Under the pieces are notes generated by a model. That model saw only the letters and a program-made list of their open reading frames with translations, ran no database searches and was not told where the DNA came from. This document shows, in pieces, positions 52,845 through 60,915 of a stretch of 64,000 bases of DNA. Positions within the stretch are counted from its first letter, which is position 1; each line of letters starts with the position of its first letter. The translations under genes were made by a program, and so were the position numbers. Origin of the DNA: Streptomyces griseiscabiei (lineage in GTDB: Bacteria > Actinomycetota > Actinomycetes > Streptomycetales > Streptomycetaceae); NCBI RefSeq assembly GCF_020010925.1, contig NZ_JAGJBZ010000006.1, positions 62,001 to 126,000 on the forward strand, in the 5' to 3' direction.

Positions 52845-54311
52845 ATGACTATGTCCAGGATCAGACGCATGCGTAGATCACGATTCCTCGCGTCCTCGAT
52901 CGGCGTCACCTGCGCGGCGGCCCTCGCCCTCCCTGCGGCACTCCCGGCGACGGCATCCGCGGCGACCCCGACGGACTCGTCCTCCACCGCACTCCGGGCC
53001 CCGGCGAGAACCTCGGCCCCGGCCGGTCCGCTCGCCCTCGCGCCCGCGTCCGGCACCACCCAGTCGCTCCCCCTGGTCCCGCTCGGCGCGGACCGCAACC
53101 TCGGCCCCGCCGCCTCCGAGCAGGGCCTCGGCAAGCGGGACGTCCGGTCCTTCTCCCTGGTCGGTGTCGTCTGGGACGACCCCGACACCGAGCTCCAGGG
53201 CCGCGTCCAGGTCCGTACCCGTGCCAAGGACACCGCCCGCTGGTCCGGCTGGCAGGACGTCGAGACGCACAACCACGAGCACGCCGCCGACCCGGACACC
53301 GCCGAGCGCTCCTCGGGCCGGGTGCGCGGCTCCACCGCCCCGCTGTGGGTCGGCGAGTCGGACGGCGTCGAGGTCCGCGTCCGCGCCGAGACCCAGGGCC
53401 GTACGACCGCTCCGGGTGTCCAGATGCTCCCGGACGGCCTACGCCTCGAACTGGTCGACCCCGGCTCCGGCTTCCCGGAGGGCGCGGCGGGCCCTCAGGC
53501 CGAGACGGGAACCACGCAGACGGCGGCGGACACCCCGCCCGCCGGCACCGTGGACACCCCCCGCCTGGGCACCCTGACCGCCGAGTCGGCCGCCGCCTCC
53601 GCCGTCAACGCCGATCTCGCGCCGCTCGGCGCCACCACGATCCCGGCGCTGTCGCGCAAGGAGACGGTGGAGCGGCTGGCGAACGTGGCCCCCGGCGCGA
53701 AGCCGTACATCGGGCCGCGCCCGAAGATCGTCACCCGGGCCGGCTGGGGCGCCGACGAGAAGCTGCGCGAGCGGGACTTCCGCTACACCACCCGGGTCAG
53801 CGCGGCCTTCGTGCACCACACGGCGTCCGGCAACAACTACAAGTGTGCGCAGGCCCCTTCCGTCATCCGCAGTATCTACCGCTACCACGTGGTGAGCAGC
53901 GGCTGGCGGGACATCGGCTACAACTTCCTCGTCGACAAGTGCGGAAACATCTACGAGGGGCGCGCGGGTGGTGTCGCGAAGCCCGTCATGGGTGCCCACA
54001 CCCTCGGTTTCAACACGAACAGCATGGGCATCGCGGTCCTCGGCACCTACACCACCACCAAGCCGCCGGCGGTGGCGGTCAAGGGGATCGCGCAACTAAC
54101 AGCCTGGAAACTCGGTCTTTACGGGGCGAACCCGAATGGCAAGACATACCTCACTTCGGGTGGTGGCAATCTCTACCCAAAAGGTAAGAAGGTACGACTG
54201 CACGTGATCTCCGGCCACCGGGACGGGTTCGCGACCGAGTGCCCGGGGGGGCGCCTTTACGGAAAGCTCGGTACGGCCCGCAAGGACGCCGCCCGCTATC
54301 AAGGCCGATAG
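52845..54311 (+). CDS. secreted N-acetylmuramoyl-L-alanine amidase (PGRP/Amidase_2)
   Basis: A 488-residue secreted hydrolase. Signal peptide with an Arg-rich n-region (RIRRMRRSRF) and AxA cleavage near residue 35. An N-terminal beta-rich domain (about 85-210) carries WDDPDTELQGRVQVRTRAKDTARWSGW. The C-terminal PGRP/type 2 amidase domain (about 298-470) has TRAGWGADEKLRE, zinc ligand FVHHTASGNNY, YNFLVDKCGNIYEGRAGG, AHTLGFNTNSMGIAVLGTY and HVISGHRDGFATECPG with the second His and Cys. It cleaves between MurNAc and L-Ala of peptidoglycan. Several ATGs (52845, 52851, 52863) are possible starts and none has a clear ribosome site. The last third has a lower-GC patch (about 54090-54200) using CTA, ACA and AAA codons, unlike its surroundings. 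Confidence 0.93.
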   Translation: MTMSRIRRMRRSRFLASSIGVTCAAALALPAALPATASAATPTDSSSTALRAPARTSAPAGPLALAPASGTTQSLPLVPLGADRNLGPAASEQGLGKRDVRSFSLVGVVWDDPDTELQGRVQVRTRAKDTARWSGWQDVETHNHEHAADPDTAERSSGRVRGSTAPLWVGESDGVEVRVRAETQGRTTAPGVQMLPDGLRLELVDPGSGFPEGAAGPQAETGTTQTAADTPPAGTVDTPRLGTLTAESAAASAVNADLAPLGATTIPALSRKETVERLANVAPGAKPYIGPRPKIVTRAGWGADEKLRERDFRYTTRVSAAFVHHTASGNNYKCAQAPSVIRSIYRYHVVSSGWRDIGYNFLVDKCGNIYEGRAGGVAKPVMGAHTLGFNTNSMGIAVLGTYTTTKPPAVAVKGIAQLTAWKLGLYGANPNGKTYLTSGGGNLYPKGKKVRLHVISGHRDGFATECPGGRLYGKLGTARKDAARYQGR

Positions 54312-54491
54312 CGCGGCGGCAGGGTGATGGGGGGAGCCGGGGCGTGAGCCCCGGTCGAACACCAGCGACCGGCCGGATGTCATGCCAGACACGAACCATC
54401 GCACGGCCATGAAGGCGCCATGGAACGGTCTGCATACACTGGCCGGTCGAATGACAGTTCGGCCGGTCCCGGCAGGAAGCAGAGACGACAG

Positions 54492-55574
54492 GTGACAGAA
54501 GCGATCCTCCTGGTCGGCGGCAGAGGCACCCGGCTGCGCCCGCTCACGGTGCACACTCCGAAGCCCATGGTCCCGGCGGCCGGAGTCCCCTTCCTCACGC
54601 ACCAGTTGGCGAGAGCCAAGGCGGCGGGAGTCGACCACATAGTTCTCGCCACCTCCTATCTGGCCGAGGTCTTCGAACCCCACTTCGGCGACGGCTCCGC
54701 CCTCGGCCTCCACCTCGAATACGTCACCGAGGACGAGCCCCTGGGCACGGGCGGCGCGATCCGCAACGCCGCCTCCCATCTCCACTCGGGCCCCGAGGAC
54801 CCCGTCCTCGTCTTCAACGGCGACATCCTCACCGGCCTGGACATCCGCCGCCTGGTCGCCACCCACGGGTCCACCGGCGCGGACGTCTCCCTGCACCTCA
54901 CCCAGGTGACCGACCCCCGCGCCTACGGCCTCGTCCCCACCGACGGGACGGGCCGGGTCCTCGCCTTCCTGGAGAAGCCCCAGACCCCCGAGGAGATCGT
55001 CACCGACCAGATCAACGCGGGGGCGTACGTCTTCCGCCGCTCGGTCATCGACACGATCCCGGCGGGCCGCCCGGTCTCGGTGGAACGCGAGACGTTCCCC
55101 GACCTGCTGGCGGCGGGAGCCCACCTCCAGGGCATGGTCGACTCCACCTACTGGCTGGACCTCGGCACCCCCGCGGCCTTCGTCCGCGGCTCCGCCGACC
55201 TCGTCCTCGGCCGGGCCCCGTCCCCCGCCGTCCCCGGCCGCTGCGGCGACCGGCTCGTCCTGCCCACCGCCCGGGTCGCGGGCGACGCCAAGCTGACCGG
55301 GGGCACGGTGGTGGGCGAGGGCGCGTTCGTCGGCGAGGGCGCCCGTGTCTTCGGCAGCACCGTCCTCGCCGGCGCGGTCGTCGAACCCGGCGCCGTCATC
55401 ACCGACTCCCTCATCGGCGCCCGCGCCCGCATCGGTGAACGCTCCGTCCTCACCGGCGCGGTCGTCGGCGACGGCGCGATCATCGGCGCCGACAACGAAC
55501 TCCGCACCGGAGTCCGCATCTGGTGCGACGCCCAGATCCCCACGGGAGCGCTCCGCTTCTCGTCGGACCAGTGA
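54492..55574 (+). CDS. NDP-sugar pyrophosphorylase (mannose-1-phosphate guanylyltransferase type)
   Basis: A 360-residue nucleotidyltransferase. Residues 1-235 hold the catalytic domain: ILLVGGRGTRLRPLT (5-19) with the G-G-x-G-T-R-L-R-P motif, K24-P-M-V-P, DEPLGTGGAIRNA, VFNGDILTGLD and FLEKPQTPEEI. The C-terminal 110 residues are a left-handed beta helix of hexapeptide repeats (VVGEGAFVGEGARVFGSTV). The closest named role is GDP-mannose synthesis; UDP- or CDP-sugar formation cannot be excluded. From memory it equals SCO3039 of S. coelicolor. The start is GTG 54492, since the conserved N-terminus begins there; upstream is an inverted GGCCGGT repeat. Location next to LCP and GT genes fits glycan precursor supply. 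Confidence 0.9.
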   Translation: MTEAILLVGGRGTRLRPLTVHTPKPMVPAAGVPFLTHQLARAKAAGVDHIVLATSYLAEVFEPHFGDGSALGLHLEYVTEDEPLGTGGAIRNAASHLHSGPEDPVLVFNGDILTGLDIRRLVATHGSTGADVSLHLTQVTDPRAYGLVPTDGTGRVLAFLEKPQTPEEIVTDQINAGAYVFRRSVIDTIPAGRPVSVERETFPDLLAAGAHLQGMVDSTYWLDLGTPAAFVRGSADLVLGRAPSPAVPGRCGDRLVLPTARVAGDAKLTGGTVVGEGAFVGEGARVFGSTVLAGAVVEPGAVITDSLIGARARIGERSVLTGAVVGDGAIIGADNELRTGVRIWCDAQIPTGALRFSSDQ

Positions 55575-55600
55575 CGGGGGTGCGTTGTCGTCCGCGGGCC

Positions 55601-55640
55601 CGGTGGGGCTTCTCGCGCAGTTCCCCGCGCCCCTGAAAAG
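55601..55640 (+). repeat. dispersed intergenic hairpin repeat, copy F
   Basis: CGGTGGGGCTTCTCGCGCAG then TTCCCCGCGCCCCTGAAAAG, identical in core to copies A and D, starting 27 bp after the pyrophosphorylase stop. A further GC palindrome (GGGGCTGCGCCCC) follows. Faces copy G as an inverted pair. Confidence 0.85.
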
Positions 55641-55687
55641 CAGGGGCTGCGCCCCATGCTTTTCGCCCCGAAAGGGCCGCAGGCCTC

Positions 55688-55729
55688 TTTCAGGGGCGCG
55701 GGGAACTGCGCGACCAGCCCCCACCGGAC
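55688..55729 (-). repeat. dispersed intergenic hairpin repeat, copy G (inverted)
   Basis: TTTCAGGGGCGCGGGGAACT then GCGCGACCAGCCCCCACCGG: the reverse complement of copy F across about 47 bp. It is the second inverted pair in the window besides A/B, lying between the convergent pyrophosphorylase and glycosylase genes. Confidence 0.85.
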
Positions 55730-55792
55730 GGACGCCTGGGGGTCGAAGGGGCGCAGCCCCTGGGGATGGGACGGGTAGGGGCGGCGGGGGCG

Positions 55793-56791
55793 CTACAACC
55801 GCCCGATGTCCCCCCGAGGCATCCGAGGCGCCCGCCGAGCCGGCACCCGCCCCGACAACAACACCAACCGAGCCGCCCGATGCCGCTGCCCCGCATACGG
55901 CTCCAGCAACGACAACATCACCGAGTCGTCCGCATCCCGGTCCCCCGCCAACGCGAACCCCACGATCCCCGGCAGATGCAGATCCCCCACGGTCACCTCG
56001 TCCGCCGCCCCATGACTGCGCTGCACGGTCTCCGCCGAGGTCCACGGCCCGATCCCCGCCACCAACTCCAGCCGGGCCCGCGCCTCACCCGGCGCCATCG
56101 ACACGGCCTCCTCCAGCCGCCCCGCCACCCGAACCGCCCGCAGCACCGTCGACGCCCGCTTGTCGTCGACCCCGGCCCGATGCCACTCCCAGGACGGGAT
56201 CAACGCCCACTCCCGGGCCGAGGGCATCACGAACATCCCCGCCGGCACGGGCCCCGGCGCCGGCTCGCCGTACTTCCGTACGAGCAACCGCCACGCCCGG
56301 TACGCCTCGTCCGTGGTGACCTTCTGCTCCAGCACCGAGGGGATCAGCGACTCCAGCACCAGCCCGGTCCGCGTCAGCCGCAACCCGGGCCGCCGCCGCC
56401 AGGCCGACGCCACGGCCCGGTGCCGGGGCACGAAGAGCTCCGGCTCATCGGCGGCCCCGAGCATCGAAGGCAGCTGTTCGAGCAGCCACTCGGCCCCCGG
56501 CCCCCACGCCTCCGCCTCGACGGCCCCGCAGCGCAGCGCGACCCGCAGGGTCCCGGCCCCGACCGGCGTACGACTGGCCCGCCACACGGACCCGTCCGGC
56601 ACCGCCCGGAAGGTCGGATCCCCGGGCCCCCGCCGCAACGGCCCCAGCACCAGCCCCAGATCGAGCGCCCCCTCGGGCACCCAGCTCCGCCGCAGCCCGC
56701 CCGACGCCTGCCGAGGCACCCCACCGGGCACGACGACTTCCCCACCTCGCACAGTCGTACGAGTGGGTCGCTGGGGGAAACGTCCGGCCAC
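55793..56791 (-). CDS. AlkA-like DNA-3-methyladenine glycosylase (HhH-GPD)
   Basis: A 332-residue protein. The C-terminal part contains the helix-hairpin-helix LELVAGIGPWTSAETVQRSHGAADEVTVGDLHLPG, with the catalytic Asp in VGDLHLPG as in AlkA's FLPDDY region. The middle part (LIPSVLEQKVTTDEAYRAWRLLVRKYG) matches the glycosylase core, and the N-terminal 110 residues form a beta-rich domain as in AlkA. It removes alkylated purines from DNA in base excision repair. Start is GTG 56791. It is followed by an inverted repeat pair and convergent with the pyrophosphorylase. It is followed upstream by fbiB on the same strand across a repeat copy, so separate transcription is likely. Confidence 0.88.
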   Translation of the reverse strand: MAGRFPQRPTRTTVRGGEVVVPGGVPRQASGGLRRSWVPEGALDLGLVLGPLRRGPGDPTFRAVPDGSVWRASRTPVGAGTLRVALRCGAVEAEAWGPGAEWLLEQLPSMLGAADEPELFVPRHRAVASAWRRRPGLRLTRTGLVLESLIPSVLEQKVTTDEAYRAWRLLVRKYGEPAPGPVPAGMFVMPSAREWALIPSWEWHRAGVDDKRASTVLRAVRVAGRLEEAVSMAPGEARARLELVAGIGPWTSAETVQRSHGAADEVTVGDLHLPGIVGFALAGDRDADDSVMLSLLEPYAGQRHRAARLVLLSGRVPARRAPRMPRGDIGRL

Positions 56792-56842
56792 GGGAAGGTC
56801 CTAGTCAGAGATACGGCGCCTTATTGAGCCTAGGGGCCCGTC

Positions 56843-56880
56843 AGGTTTTCAGGGGCGCGGGGAACTGCGCGAGAACCACC
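56843..56880 (-). repeat. dispersed intergenic hairpin repeat, copy H
   Basis: GGTTTTCAGGGGCGCGGGG then AACTGCGCGAGAACCACC; the final GAAGCCCC of other copies is degenerate. It lies between the glycosylase start and the fbiB 3' end, both minus strand. Confidence 0.75.
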
Positions 56881-56947
56881 CACGCACCCGCACTCGCCGA
56901 CGCACCCGTACTCCCCACCTACTGGGCGCCCCGACCCCCACCTCACG

Positions 56948-58276
56948 TCACCGCACCTCGATGAACGCCCCCGCATCCCGCTCCCCCCGAGCCGGAGGCG
57001 CCCCGGCCGCATGCCCCACGGCCACCGCCCCCATCGGGTCCCACCCCTCCGGCAGCCTCAGCACCTCCCGCACGACCTCCCGGCAGAACATCGTCGAGGA
57101 CACCCACGCCGACCCCAGCCGCTCCCCGGCCAGCGCGACCAGGAAGTTCTGCACGCCGGCCCCGGCGGCGACCACGAACATCTCCCGCTCGGCGCCGTCC
57201 CGCCGCGCGTCCCCGTAGTGGTGCGACCCGTCCATCACCAGACACGGCACCACCAGATACGGCGCGTGGCGCAGCACGTCCCCGCGCCGCACCCGCTTCG
57301 CGATCGACTCCTCGCTCTTGCCGTCCCGCCGCAGATCGGCGATCCACGCGTCCCGCATGGCGTCGAGCAGCCGTACCCGTGACTCCGCTGACTCCAGCAG
57401 CACGAACCGCCACGGCGTCGTGTGATGCGGCGCGGGCGCGGTCACCGCGGCGGCCACGGCCCGCCGCACGGCACCCGGGTCGACCGGCTCGTCCGTGAAC
57501 GCCCGGACCGTACGCCGCTGGGTCACCGCGAGCCGTACGGCCTCGGAGGTGCCGAGCCGGAACATGTCGTCCGCCGCGCCCCGGACCAGCGCCCGCGTCC
57601 CCTCGCCGTGGTCCTCGGCCACCATCTGCCCGAGCCCGCGGACGACGGCGACGGGCAGCCCGGCGGCCTTGCCCTTCACCAGGTCACCGGCGGCGGCCAG
57701 TTCGTCGCCGGTGGCGACGACCGTCGCGCTGAGCGGGTTGCCGTGGGCGTCGGTGCCGCCCCGCAGGTCGTCGAGGACCCGCACCCCGGCCGCCCCGATG
57801 GCGACGTCCGTCAGCCCGCTGCGCCAGGGTCGCCCGAACGTGTCGGTGACGACGACCCCGACCTCGACACCCAGGGTGTCCCTGAGGCCGTCCCGGATCG
57901 CGCGCGCCGAGGCGTCGGGGTCCTCGGGCAGCAACAGCACGGTCCCGGCGGGGGTGTTGGAGGCGTCGACCCCGGCGGCGGCCATCACCAGCCCCTGCCG
58001 GTTCTCCACGATCCGCAGCGGCCCGCGCCGGGCCACCACCCGTACCGTCTCGGCGTCGATCGCGGCCTCCCGGTCGGCCGCCTCGACGATCCGGCCCTCC
58101 GCCTTCGACACGATCTTGGAGGTGACGAGCAGCACGTCCCCGTCGATCAGCCCCGGCTCGGCGGTGGCGATCAGCTTGGCGAGGTCGTCCCCCTCCCGTA
58201 CCTCGGGAATCCCGGCCAGGGCCCAGACGCGGTACCCGCCACCGGGCGTCACCCTGCTCATGATGTCCTCGCTCAC
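56948..58276 (-). CDS. fbiB: coenzyme F420:L-glutamate ligase, two-domain
   Basis: A 442-residue bifunctional enzyme. The N-terminal CofE domain (about 15-245) has [55 protein letters not shown] and [18 protein letters not shown]. The C-terminal nitroreductase-like FMN domain (about 255-440) has [33 protein letters not shown] and [19 protein letters not shown]. The first part adds glutamates to F420-0; the second reduces dehydro-F420 to F420. This two-domain form is the actinobacterial FbiB. The GTG start overlaps the fbiA stop as GTGA, so FbiA and FbiB are co-translated. An alternative ATG at 58260 has AGGA upstream. Confidence 0.95.
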   Translation of the reverse strand: MSEDIMSRVTPGGGYRVWALAGIPEVREGDDLAKLIATAEPGLIDGDVLLVTSKIVSKAEGRIVEAADREAAIDAETVRVVARRGPLRIVENRQGLVMAAAGVDASNTPAGTVLLLPEDPDASARAIRDGLRDTLGVEVGVVVTDTFGRPWRSGLTDVAIGAAGVRVLDDLRGGTDAHGNPLSATVVATGDELAAAGDLVKGKAAGLPVAVVRGLGQMVAEDHGEGTRALVRGAADDMFRLGTSEAVRLAVTQRRTVRAFTDEPVDPGAVRRAVAAAVTAPAPHHTTPWRFVLLESAESRVRLLDAMRDAWIADLRRDGKSEESIAKRVRRGDVLRHAPYLVVPCLVMDGSHHYGDARRDGAEREMFVVAAGAGVQNFLVALAGERLGSAWVSSTMFCREVVREVLRLPEGWDPMGAVAVGHAAGAPPARGERDAGAFIEVR

Positions 58277-59232
58277 GCGCCCCGCACCTCCTCGGCCAGC
58301 GCCAGCGCCGCGCGGGCCATCTCCGCCGTCGCGTCCAGGTCGGTCATCATCAGCGGCACGGCCCGGCACCGTATGCCGGCGCTCTCGACGCGCTCCACGA
58401 CGCCCGCGTCCACGGTGTCGACCAGCCAGCCGTCGAGCAGGCCGGAGCCGTAGTGCTCGGCGACGGCGGCGGCCGTGGACTCGACGCCGACGGCGGCGAG
58501 CACCTTGTCGGCCATCCCGCGCACGGGCGCGTCGCCGACGATGGGGGAGAGGCCCACGACCGGCACCCCGGCCTCGGCGACGGCCTCGCGGATGCCGGGC
58601 ACGGCGAGGATGGTGCCGACGGAGACGACGGGGTTGGACGGCGGGAAGAGGATGACGTCCGCCTCGGCGACGGCCTCCAGGACCCCGGGCGCCGGCTTCG
58701 CCTGCTCGGCGCCGACCGGCACGATCGCCTCGGCCGGCACGGAGGCCCGCAGCCGCACCCAGTACTCCTGGAAGTGGATCGCCCTGCGCTCGCCGTCGAT
58801 CTCGACGGCGACATGCGTCTCGACGCGGTCGTCCGTCATCGGGATCAGCCGCACCCCCGGCTTCCACCGGTCGCACAGCGCCTCGGTGACCGCGCTCAGC
58901 GGATACCCGGCGCCGATCATCTGCGTCCGCACGATGTGTGTGGCGAAGTCCCGGTCGCCGAGCCCGAACCAGTCGGGTCCGACGCCGTACGCCGCCAGTT
59001 CCTCCTTGAGGTGGAAGGTCTCGTCGGCCCGGCCCCAGCCCTGCTCCTCGTCGATGCCGTCGCCGAGGGTGTACATCACCGTGTCGAGGTCCGGGCAGAC
59101 CTTCAGCCCGAAGAGGTGGATGTCGTCCCCGGTGTTGCCGATGACCGTGATGTCCGCGTCCGGCACGGCCCGCTTCAGACCGCGCAGGAACCGGGCACCA
59201 CCGATGCCGCCTGCCAGAACCACAATGCGCAT
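58273..59232 (-). CDS. fbiA: phosphoenolpyruvyl/2-phospholactate transferase
   Basis: A 319-residue CofD/FbiA enzyme that moves the phospholactyl or phosphoenolpyruvyl group to Fo in F420 synthesis. It begins [20 protein letters not shown], the family's nucleotide-binding start, then [64 protein letters not shown] and [17 protein letters not shown]. Start is ATG 59232. It overlaps fbiB by four bases; cysteine dioxygenase lies 58 bp upstream on the same strand. F420 is used by many Streptomyces redox enzymes. A fbiC (Fo synthase) gene is not in this window. Confidence 0.96.
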   Translation of the reverse strand: MRIVVLAGGIGGARFLRGLKRAVPDADITVIGNTGDDIHLFGLKVCPDLDTVMYTLGDGIDEEQGWGRADETFHLKEELAAYGVGPDWFGLGDRDFATHIVRTQMIGAGYPLSAVTEALCDRWKPGVRLIPMTDDRVETHVAVEIDGERRAIHFQEYWVRLRASVPAEAIVPVGAEQAKPAPGVLEAVAEADVILFPPSNPVVSVGTILAVPGIREAVAEAGVPVVGLSPIVGDAPVRGMADKVLAAVGVESTAAAVAEHYGSGLLDGWLVDTVDAGVVERVESAGIRCRAVPLMMTDLDATAEMARAALALAEEVRGA

Positions 59233-59290
59233 GGAAGCAGTCTCGCAGGCGGGTACGACAACGGGCCGCCCACCCGCGACCACGGCCGGA

Positions 59291-59809
59291 TCACGCCGTG
59301 ACGGCCGCCGCCTCCGCGCGTGCAGCCTCCGCGCCCGCCGCGCAGGCCCTCGGATGCATCGGCATGTCCGTCAGGCCCGGGTAGTACACGTGCAGGCTGA
59401 CGGCGGGTTCCAGCGTGTCGTTGACGACCTCGTGCGCGTAACCCGGCGCGAACACGCGCTGCGCGCCCGCGCCGAGCACGCGCGTGCCCCGGTCGGTGCG
59501 CTCGGTCAGTGTGCCGTCGAGCACCGTCAGCACGCCGGAGGAGCCCCCGTGGTCGTGCAGTCCGGTGCCCTGTCCCGGCAGCCACGACAGCAGCCACACC
59601 TCGTACCCGGGACCGGTCGCCAGCCGGTGGTACCAGCGGGTGGTCGCGTCGTACTCGACGAGGTGCTCCCAGCGGGAGCGGTCGTCGGCCAGGGAACGGG
59701 CCAGGCCGGCGAACTCGGCCACGGTGACGGGGTGTTGGCGCGGCGCCTGGAGGAGGTGCGGTACTTCGAGAAGGTCGCCGGCGATCTGGAGGTCGCTGTC
59801 GCTGTTCAT
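59291..59809 (-). CDS. cysteine dioxygenase
   Basis: A 172-residue cupin enzyme that oxidises L-cysteine to cysteine sulfinate with Fe(II) and O2. Metal ligands are H85 and H87 in GTGLHDHGGSSG and H126 in GYAHEVVND; WYHRLATGPGYEVWLLSWLPGQ supplies the substrate Arg/Tyr region. It is the short bacterial CDO with no Cys-Tyr crosslink Cys near the metal site evident, since Gly occupies the position found in many bacterial forms. Start is ATG 59809 (GAGG upstream). Upstream lies a cysteine-rich leader peptide frame on the same strand, so its expression is probably cysteine-responsive. It precedes fbiA by 58 bp. Confidence 0.92.
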   Translation of the reverse strand: MNSDSDLQIAGDLLEVPHLLQAPRQHPVTVAEFAGLARSLADDRSRWEHLVEYDATTRWYHRLATGPGYEVWLLSWLPGQGTGLHDHGGSSGVLTVLDGTLTERTDRGTRVLGAGAQRVFAPGYAHEVVNDTLEPAVSLHVYYPGLTDMPMHPRACAAGAEAARAEAAAVTA

Positions 59810-59925
59810 GAAGAGAGGTGGTCCTCGACGATGAGTGCGTGGGGGAGGGCGGGTGTCGCGTGAGGAAGCGGAGGAGACGACGGCCGAACCCCTACGGGCT
59901 CAGCGGCAGCCGGAGCGAGTGAGGC

Positions 59926-60018
59926 TCAACAGCTGGGACAGCAACAGCTACAGCGACGGCGAGCAGCACCGAGGGACCCGGCGGTGCGGGTCGAGGTGAG
60001 TGCCAAGTGCGCGAGCAT
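59926..60018 (-). CDS. cysteine-rich leader peptide for cysteine dioxygenase
   Basis: A 30-codon frame (ATG 60018, stop TGA 59926-59928) on the same strand as cysteine dioxygenase, ending 116 nt before its ATG. The last eleven residues are RRRCSCCCPSC: five of the final eight are Cys, with three adjacent (TGT TGC TGT). Poly-Cys upstream frames are known to regulate sulfur-metabolism operons in mycobacteria by ribosome stalling when charged Cys-tRNA is scarce. The RNA between the frame and the CDO start contains pyrimidine-rich TCTCCTCC that can pair with the CDO ribosome site GAGGA, offering a means of control. An in-frame GTG at 60024 is an alternative start. No strong ribosome site is visible for the leader itself. 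Confidence 0.7.
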   Translation of the reverse strand: MLAHLALTSTRTAGSLGAARRRCSCCCPSC

Positions 60019-60341
60019 GCCCACAAGGACATCGGTTCACACCTCTGCTGTCAACTTCGCGTCCGGTATGTGGATGACCGTTCACCTCTTCCGGTGCATC
60101 CGCGCGGCGAAAGGTTTGTGCGTGGGGAGTCGGGGACACATGGCGCACAACCCGGAACGAGTGAGTCGGTTCGAGCCGGAACGAGATCGAACTCCTGGGC
60201 GTCTTTCCTCGTAAGGAAGGGTGATCCGGTGAGAACTCCCCTCTGACGCCGCGCTGCTGTCAGGGTTTATGCCGATTTGAACACTTTCCGCATAGCCTTG
60301 GTTCCGCAGAGTGAATAAGGGGCTCAATAGCAGATCTCGGC

Positions 60342-60371
60342 TTGACTCGCCCGTAGCAGCACACTTGTAAT
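60342..60371 (+). promoter_or_regulatory. probable whiB promoter
   Basis: TTGACT (60342-60347), 18-bp spacer, TGTAAT (60366-60371): near-consensus housekeeping -35/-10 boxes, unusual strength for Streptomyces. Transcription would begin about 60378, giving a leader of about 65 nt before the whiB ATG. Confidence 0.65.
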
Positions 60372-60444
60372 TTCACTCGTGTCGTTCAGCCGAAATCGGT
60401 AACGGCCGCACGACGGGGACGCGAAAGACGGACGAGGGGCGCAC

Positions 60445-60708
60445 ATGACCGAGCTCGTGCAGCAACTGCTGGTCGACGACGCGGACGAAGAACTCGGCTG
60501 GCAGGAGCGCGCGCTGTGCGCCCAGACCGATCCCGAGTCCTTCTTCCCCGAGAAGGGCGGCTCGACCCGCGAGGCCAAGAAGGTCTGCCTCGCCTGCGAG
60601 GTCCGCTCCGAGTGCCTCGAGTACGCCCTCGCCAACGACGAGCGGTTCGGCATCTGGGGCGGCCTGTCGGAGCGCGAGCGCCGTCGCCTCAAGAAGGCAG
60701 CCGTCTGA
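60445..60708 (+). CDS. whiB: WhiB sporulation regulator (iron-sulfur Wbl protein)
   Basis: An 87-residue Wbl protein with the four [4Fe-4S] ligands C25, C48, C51 and C57 (CxxCxxxxxC in KVCLACEVRSEC), the GIWGG turn at 69-73 and the basic C-terminus RERRRLKKAAV. The N-terminus MTELVQQLLVDDADEELGWQ is that of WhiB itself among Wbl paralogues. It acts with WhiA and binds the principal sigma factor to switch on sporulation septation genes. ATG 60445 follows GAGGGG. The neighbours (CDO/fbi on one side, large GT2 gene on the other) match the whiB locus of S. coelicolor (SCO3034) as I recall it. The gene ends about 207 bp before the next gene on the same strand. Confidence 0.96.
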   Translation: MTELVQQLLVDDADEELGWQERALCAQTDPESFFPEKGGSTREAKKVCLACEVRSECLEYALANDERFGIWGGLSERERRRLKKAAV

Positions 60709-60915
60709 CCCGCCCGGAAAGACCGCCCGGAGAGCCGCCCGGCACAGTCGAACAGGAACAACCGAACATGTACGGCCCGTCGCAGGTGGGTTATCCACAG
60801 GCGGCGGGCCGCTCTGCTGCTCAGCCGTTAGTGTGGGCCCTCGTCCGAGACGTCCCGCTGTCCTCGCCGGACACAGACGTCCACCGCAGTCCACCGAACC
60901 GGGGCCCGTACCTCG

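Larger units (their letters stand above)
59810..60444. promoter_or_regulatory. 635-bp divergent region between cysteine dioxygenase and whiB
   Basis: It contains the cysteine-rich leader peptide (59926-60018, minus strand) and the whiB promoter (60342-60371). A GC-poor band from about 60230 to 60380 probably holds start points for both directions. A GTTGACAG-containing stretch on the minus strand near 60055 (AAGTTGACAGCAGAGG) could be a -35 for the leader-CDO transcript. Other short frames (for example plus-strand 59984) have no recognisable product. From memory, whiB of S. coelicolor has a long untranslated leader with two promoters, which this spacing allows. Confidence 0.6.

Noticed and set aside
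59948..60148. 66-residue minus-strand frame ending RVPRCCSPSL upstream of cysteine dioxygenase
   Set aside because: It also has two Cys codons, but the overlapping +1 frame ending CSCCCPSC has far denser Cys and a short leader-like length, so that one was preferred.
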